DNA of 52,821 bases from an uncultured Bacteroidales bacterium (GTDB taxonomy: Bacteria > Bacteroidota > Bacteroidia > Bacteroidales > Muribaculaceae), in assembly GCA_902785925.1 (NCBI GenBank), contig CADAAI010000030.1, positions 1-52,821 of the forward strand, written 5' to 3'. Below the pieces are notes generated by a model, which did no database searches, was not told the origin of the DNA, and was given only the letters and a program-made list of their open reading frames with translations. Positions 51,110 through 52,821 of this stretch are shown in pieces (position 1 is the first letter of the stretch; each line of letters starts with the position of its first letter). The position numbers were made by a program, and so were the translations under genes.

Positions 51110-52495
51110 ATGAAGAAAATATTTAATCTTTCGGCTTTAATACTGATGCTCTCGCTAGCGGCTTGTGCTCCAAGCGAGGTGGACGACCTCTTCGATGACA
51201 GCCCAGCAGTACGTCTTGATAAAGCTCTGAAAAACTATACCGAGTTGTTCCAGGCCGATGGTGGACGATGGCTTATGCAATATTTTTGCAATGCCGGCGA
51301 GCCAGGCTATAACTATATTATGACTTTCCATGGTGATGGCACGGTCGACATTTCTACCAAAAACAGTGAGGTTAATGGTGGGGCATTTATCACCGACAAG
51401 TCTACCTGGGAAGTGGTGTCCGATTATGGTCCAGTGCTCTCGTTCAACACCTATAACAGGGCGTTCCATGTGTTCTCTAATCCTGAAATAGAATTAGGTA
51501 CTGCTGGTACCAGTTCAAGCACCTATGGCAAGGGACATGAGGGTGACTATGAATTTGTAATCATTAGCAACACCGAGAATCAGGTTAAGTTGCGTGGCAA
51601 GAAGACTGGCATCACCATTTTGATGAGTCGTCTTTCTACCGCGGTGGCACCAACCGATGAGGAGTACTTCTCTATCCTTAATAATGTGCTCAATCTCACA
51701 TTTAGCAACCGTGTGAACGATTATATTCTCACTACTGCAAGTGGCAAGCGTTACATTTGCAACGGTGACGGGGGCCCCATCAATTCTATGTTCTGGAGCT
51801 TCTATCCCGAAGGTAGCTCTCTGCTTGATAGTGGTGAGTATATGAATGCTATTTTTACTGTTAATGGTGTTCACTTTATGGAGCCCTTGGACTTCTTGAC
51901 CGAGTATGACGAGAATGACGTGGCTGCTCAGTCTTTTGAGATCCAACCCGACGGTACTCTCCTCTGCGTTGAGGACGGAGTGACTACTATTAAGGGTCCT
52001 GCTTTTGCCGACCTGTTCCATCAGAAGCAAATCGGCTGGACTTTTAGTAAAGCTGATGGTGAGATAAGTGGAGATTTCCTCACACTCTTCAATCAGATTG
52101 TTACCGAGGCTAAGAACACGAAAGTAAACAATAAACCTCTCAACTACACTTTCCAATGGTTGCAGTTAGGCTACGACAACACTAAGGCTAAGTATCGTCT
52201 ATACTTCAGGTTCCACACCGGTAATAACTATGGCAGTATATATCTCGACCATGAGATAATTGATGATCACACCATCAAGTTCTCGTTCGACCCCAATGCC
52301 GATACTCCCTACGATACCAATGGTGGAAGAATCTACGGATGGCTGCCAAGTATGAGGTCTATGGTTGATTTGCTCTGTACTGGTGAATATGAGCTTAGCG
52401 CCGACAATTTGATGGTGTCTAACCCAATGATCTTGAGGAGCAAGAGCAACCCCAACAACTTTGTATTCCTTTCTTACACTACATCACAAATGTAA
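51110..52495 (+). CDS. DUF4302-family lipoprotein
   Basis: 461 residues. Lipoprotein signal ending LSLAAC (Cys19). The next part, PAVRLDKALKNYTELFQADG then GRWLMQYF and YIMTFHGDGTVDISTKN, matches the DUF4302 family of Bacteroidetes outer-membrane lipoproteins usually found with SusC/SusD and the HExxH lipoprotein. The rest is rich in beta strands with no catalytic motif. It probably binds ligand or helps the SusCD complex. It is the last gene of the operon, followed by a terminator. Confidence 0.85.
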   Translation: MKKIFNLSALILMLSLAACAPSEVDDLFDDSPAVRLDKALKNYTELFQADGGRWLMQYFCNAGEPGYNYIMTFHGDGTVDISTKNSEVNGGAFITDKSTWEVVSDYGPVLSFNTYNRAFHVFSNPEIELGTAGTSSSTYGKGHEGDYEFVIISNTENQVKLRGKKTGITILMSRLSTAVAPTDEEYFSILNNVLNLTFSNRVNDYILTTASGKRYICNGDGGPINSMFWSFYPEGSSLLDSGEYMNAIFTVNGVHFMEPLDFLTEYDENDVAAQSFEIQPDGTLLCVEDGVTTIKGPAFADLFHQKQIGWTFSKADGEISGDFLTLFNQIVTEAKNTKVNNKPLNYTFQWLQLGYDNTKAKYRLYFRFHTGNNYGSIYLDHEIIDDHTIKFSFDPNADTPYDTNGGRIYGWLPSMRSMVDLLCTGEYELSADNLMVSNPMILRSKSNPNNFVFLSYTTSQM

Positions 52496-52521
52496 TATAT
52501 AAGTTATACAAGTGACTTATT

Positions 52522-52557
52522 AAGTGGCGACTCCTAAAAAGAGCCGCCACTTTTGTT
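52522..52557 (+). terminator. Terminator of the SusC/SusD locus
   Basis: Stem AAGTGGCG.CTC / GAG.CGCCACTT (52522-52533 with 52541-52552), loop CTAAAAA, then TTGTTTT. Confidence 0.85.
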
Positions 52558-52655
52558 TTATATATTAAGCATCGTTAAACTTTTTGAGAGTAAATTCTCT
52601 TGTTCGCTGGTTGTTCTGTAGTTGTGCTTTTCCTTTCAAAAATCCCTTTTTAATA

Positions 52656-52687
52656 TTGTCTCGCCTCACATCCAACCATTACCTTTG
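52656..52687 (+). promoter_or_regulatory. Strong promoter near the right edge, probably for an rRNA operon
   Basis: TTG at 52656-52658, 21 bases, TACCTTTG at 52680-52687. The following AAGAGTTCTTTGACATATTA (about 52692-52711) resembles the boxA antitermination element that precedes 16S genes (compare TGTTCTTTGAAA). No gene begins within the window after it. Confidence 0.65.
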
Positions 52688-52821
52688 CACAAAGAGTTCT
52701 TTGACATATTAGCAACCCAATATTTTTTTCAAAACTGTCCCACCCCAAAAACTATTCAATTTTAATCTTAATTTTGAGTGAGCAAAGCGAACGGTTTAAT
52801 TTCTCGCCGCAGGCGACCCCC
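52688..52821 (+). other. Leader region past the last promoter, no gene seen
   Basis: 134 bases with a boxA-like stretch and then AT-rich sequence, ending in a GC-rich CTCGCCGCAGGCGACCCCC that contains a short GTCGCC/GGCGA-type inverted repeat. Probably the untranslated leader of what lies beyond. Confidence 0.4.

Noticed and set aside
1..52821. tRNA genes, insertion sequences, prophage or defence genes
   Set aside because: No tRNA T-loop/acceptor pattern, transposase, integrase, restriction or toxin-antitoxin gene was found by reading both strands.

Overview
The window comes from a member of the Bacteroidota, order Bacteroidales. The signs are SusC/SusD-type importers, an Oar-like TonB-dependent receptor, BACON lipoproteins, BspA-type surface proteins, and many promoters with the Bacteroidetes -7 element TAnnTTTG (often with a TTG/TTTG box about 20 bp upstream). 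Shine-Dalgarno sequences are mostly absent. A Muribaculaceae- or Prevotella-like gut organism would fit, but that level of assignment is inference. No tRNA, CRISPR array, IS element or prophage is visible; most of the window is core chromosome.

Layout, left to right. Positions 2-247 are the tail of a BspA-like surface protein, ending in a strong terminator. Positions 600-4781 hold holB and an AddB-like Fe-S nuclease. Positions 4846-8009 (minus) hold a DKNYY lipoprotein and an SGNH/MBOAT O-acylation pair. Positions 8073-15563 (minus) form a complete histidine-to-glutamate pathway, folD-ftcD-hutU-hutH-hutI, with folD handling the one-carbon unit released by the fused FtcD. Positions 15722-18226 (minus) encode a secreted protein with an N-terminal dockerin-like pair. 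Positions 18417-21412 encode a four-helix membrane protein and a CPA2 antiporter. Positions 21521-24820 form a tight trio: a stand-alone protease-propeptide-like protein, a low-molecular-weight tyrosine phosphatase and a GH20 hexosaminidase. A TonB receptor, a ROK kinase and a GDPD-like phosphodiesterase follow. Then come esterase-truA (minus), DUF4286-ruvC (plus), the SRP RNA (minus) and RNase Z (minus).

Positions 33182-33984 are non-coding in a protein sense but busy: two promoter-to-terminator units look like a ~73-nt small RNA and a ~185-nt folded RNA, the second lying just upstream of the Oar-like receptor gene. The receptor is followed by a BACON/OB-fold lipoprotein, panC, panD, ffh, a CapA-like phosphoesterase, a small beta-barrel and a thioredoxin-fold protein without the CxxC motif.

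Positions 44605-52495 form a four-gene import locus: SusC, SusD, a zinc metallohydrolase lipoprotein and a DUF4302 lipoprotein. The last 150 bases carry a strong promoter and a boxA-like motif, which suggests that an rRNA operon begins just past the right edge.

The less ordinary items are the two RNA units at 33.3-33.9 kb, an SRP RNA whose apical loop is not GNRA, promoters whose -7 box lies 5 nt from the start codon, the orphan propeptide gene, and the metallohydrolase import locus. All assignments come from reading motifs by eye; no database search was run.
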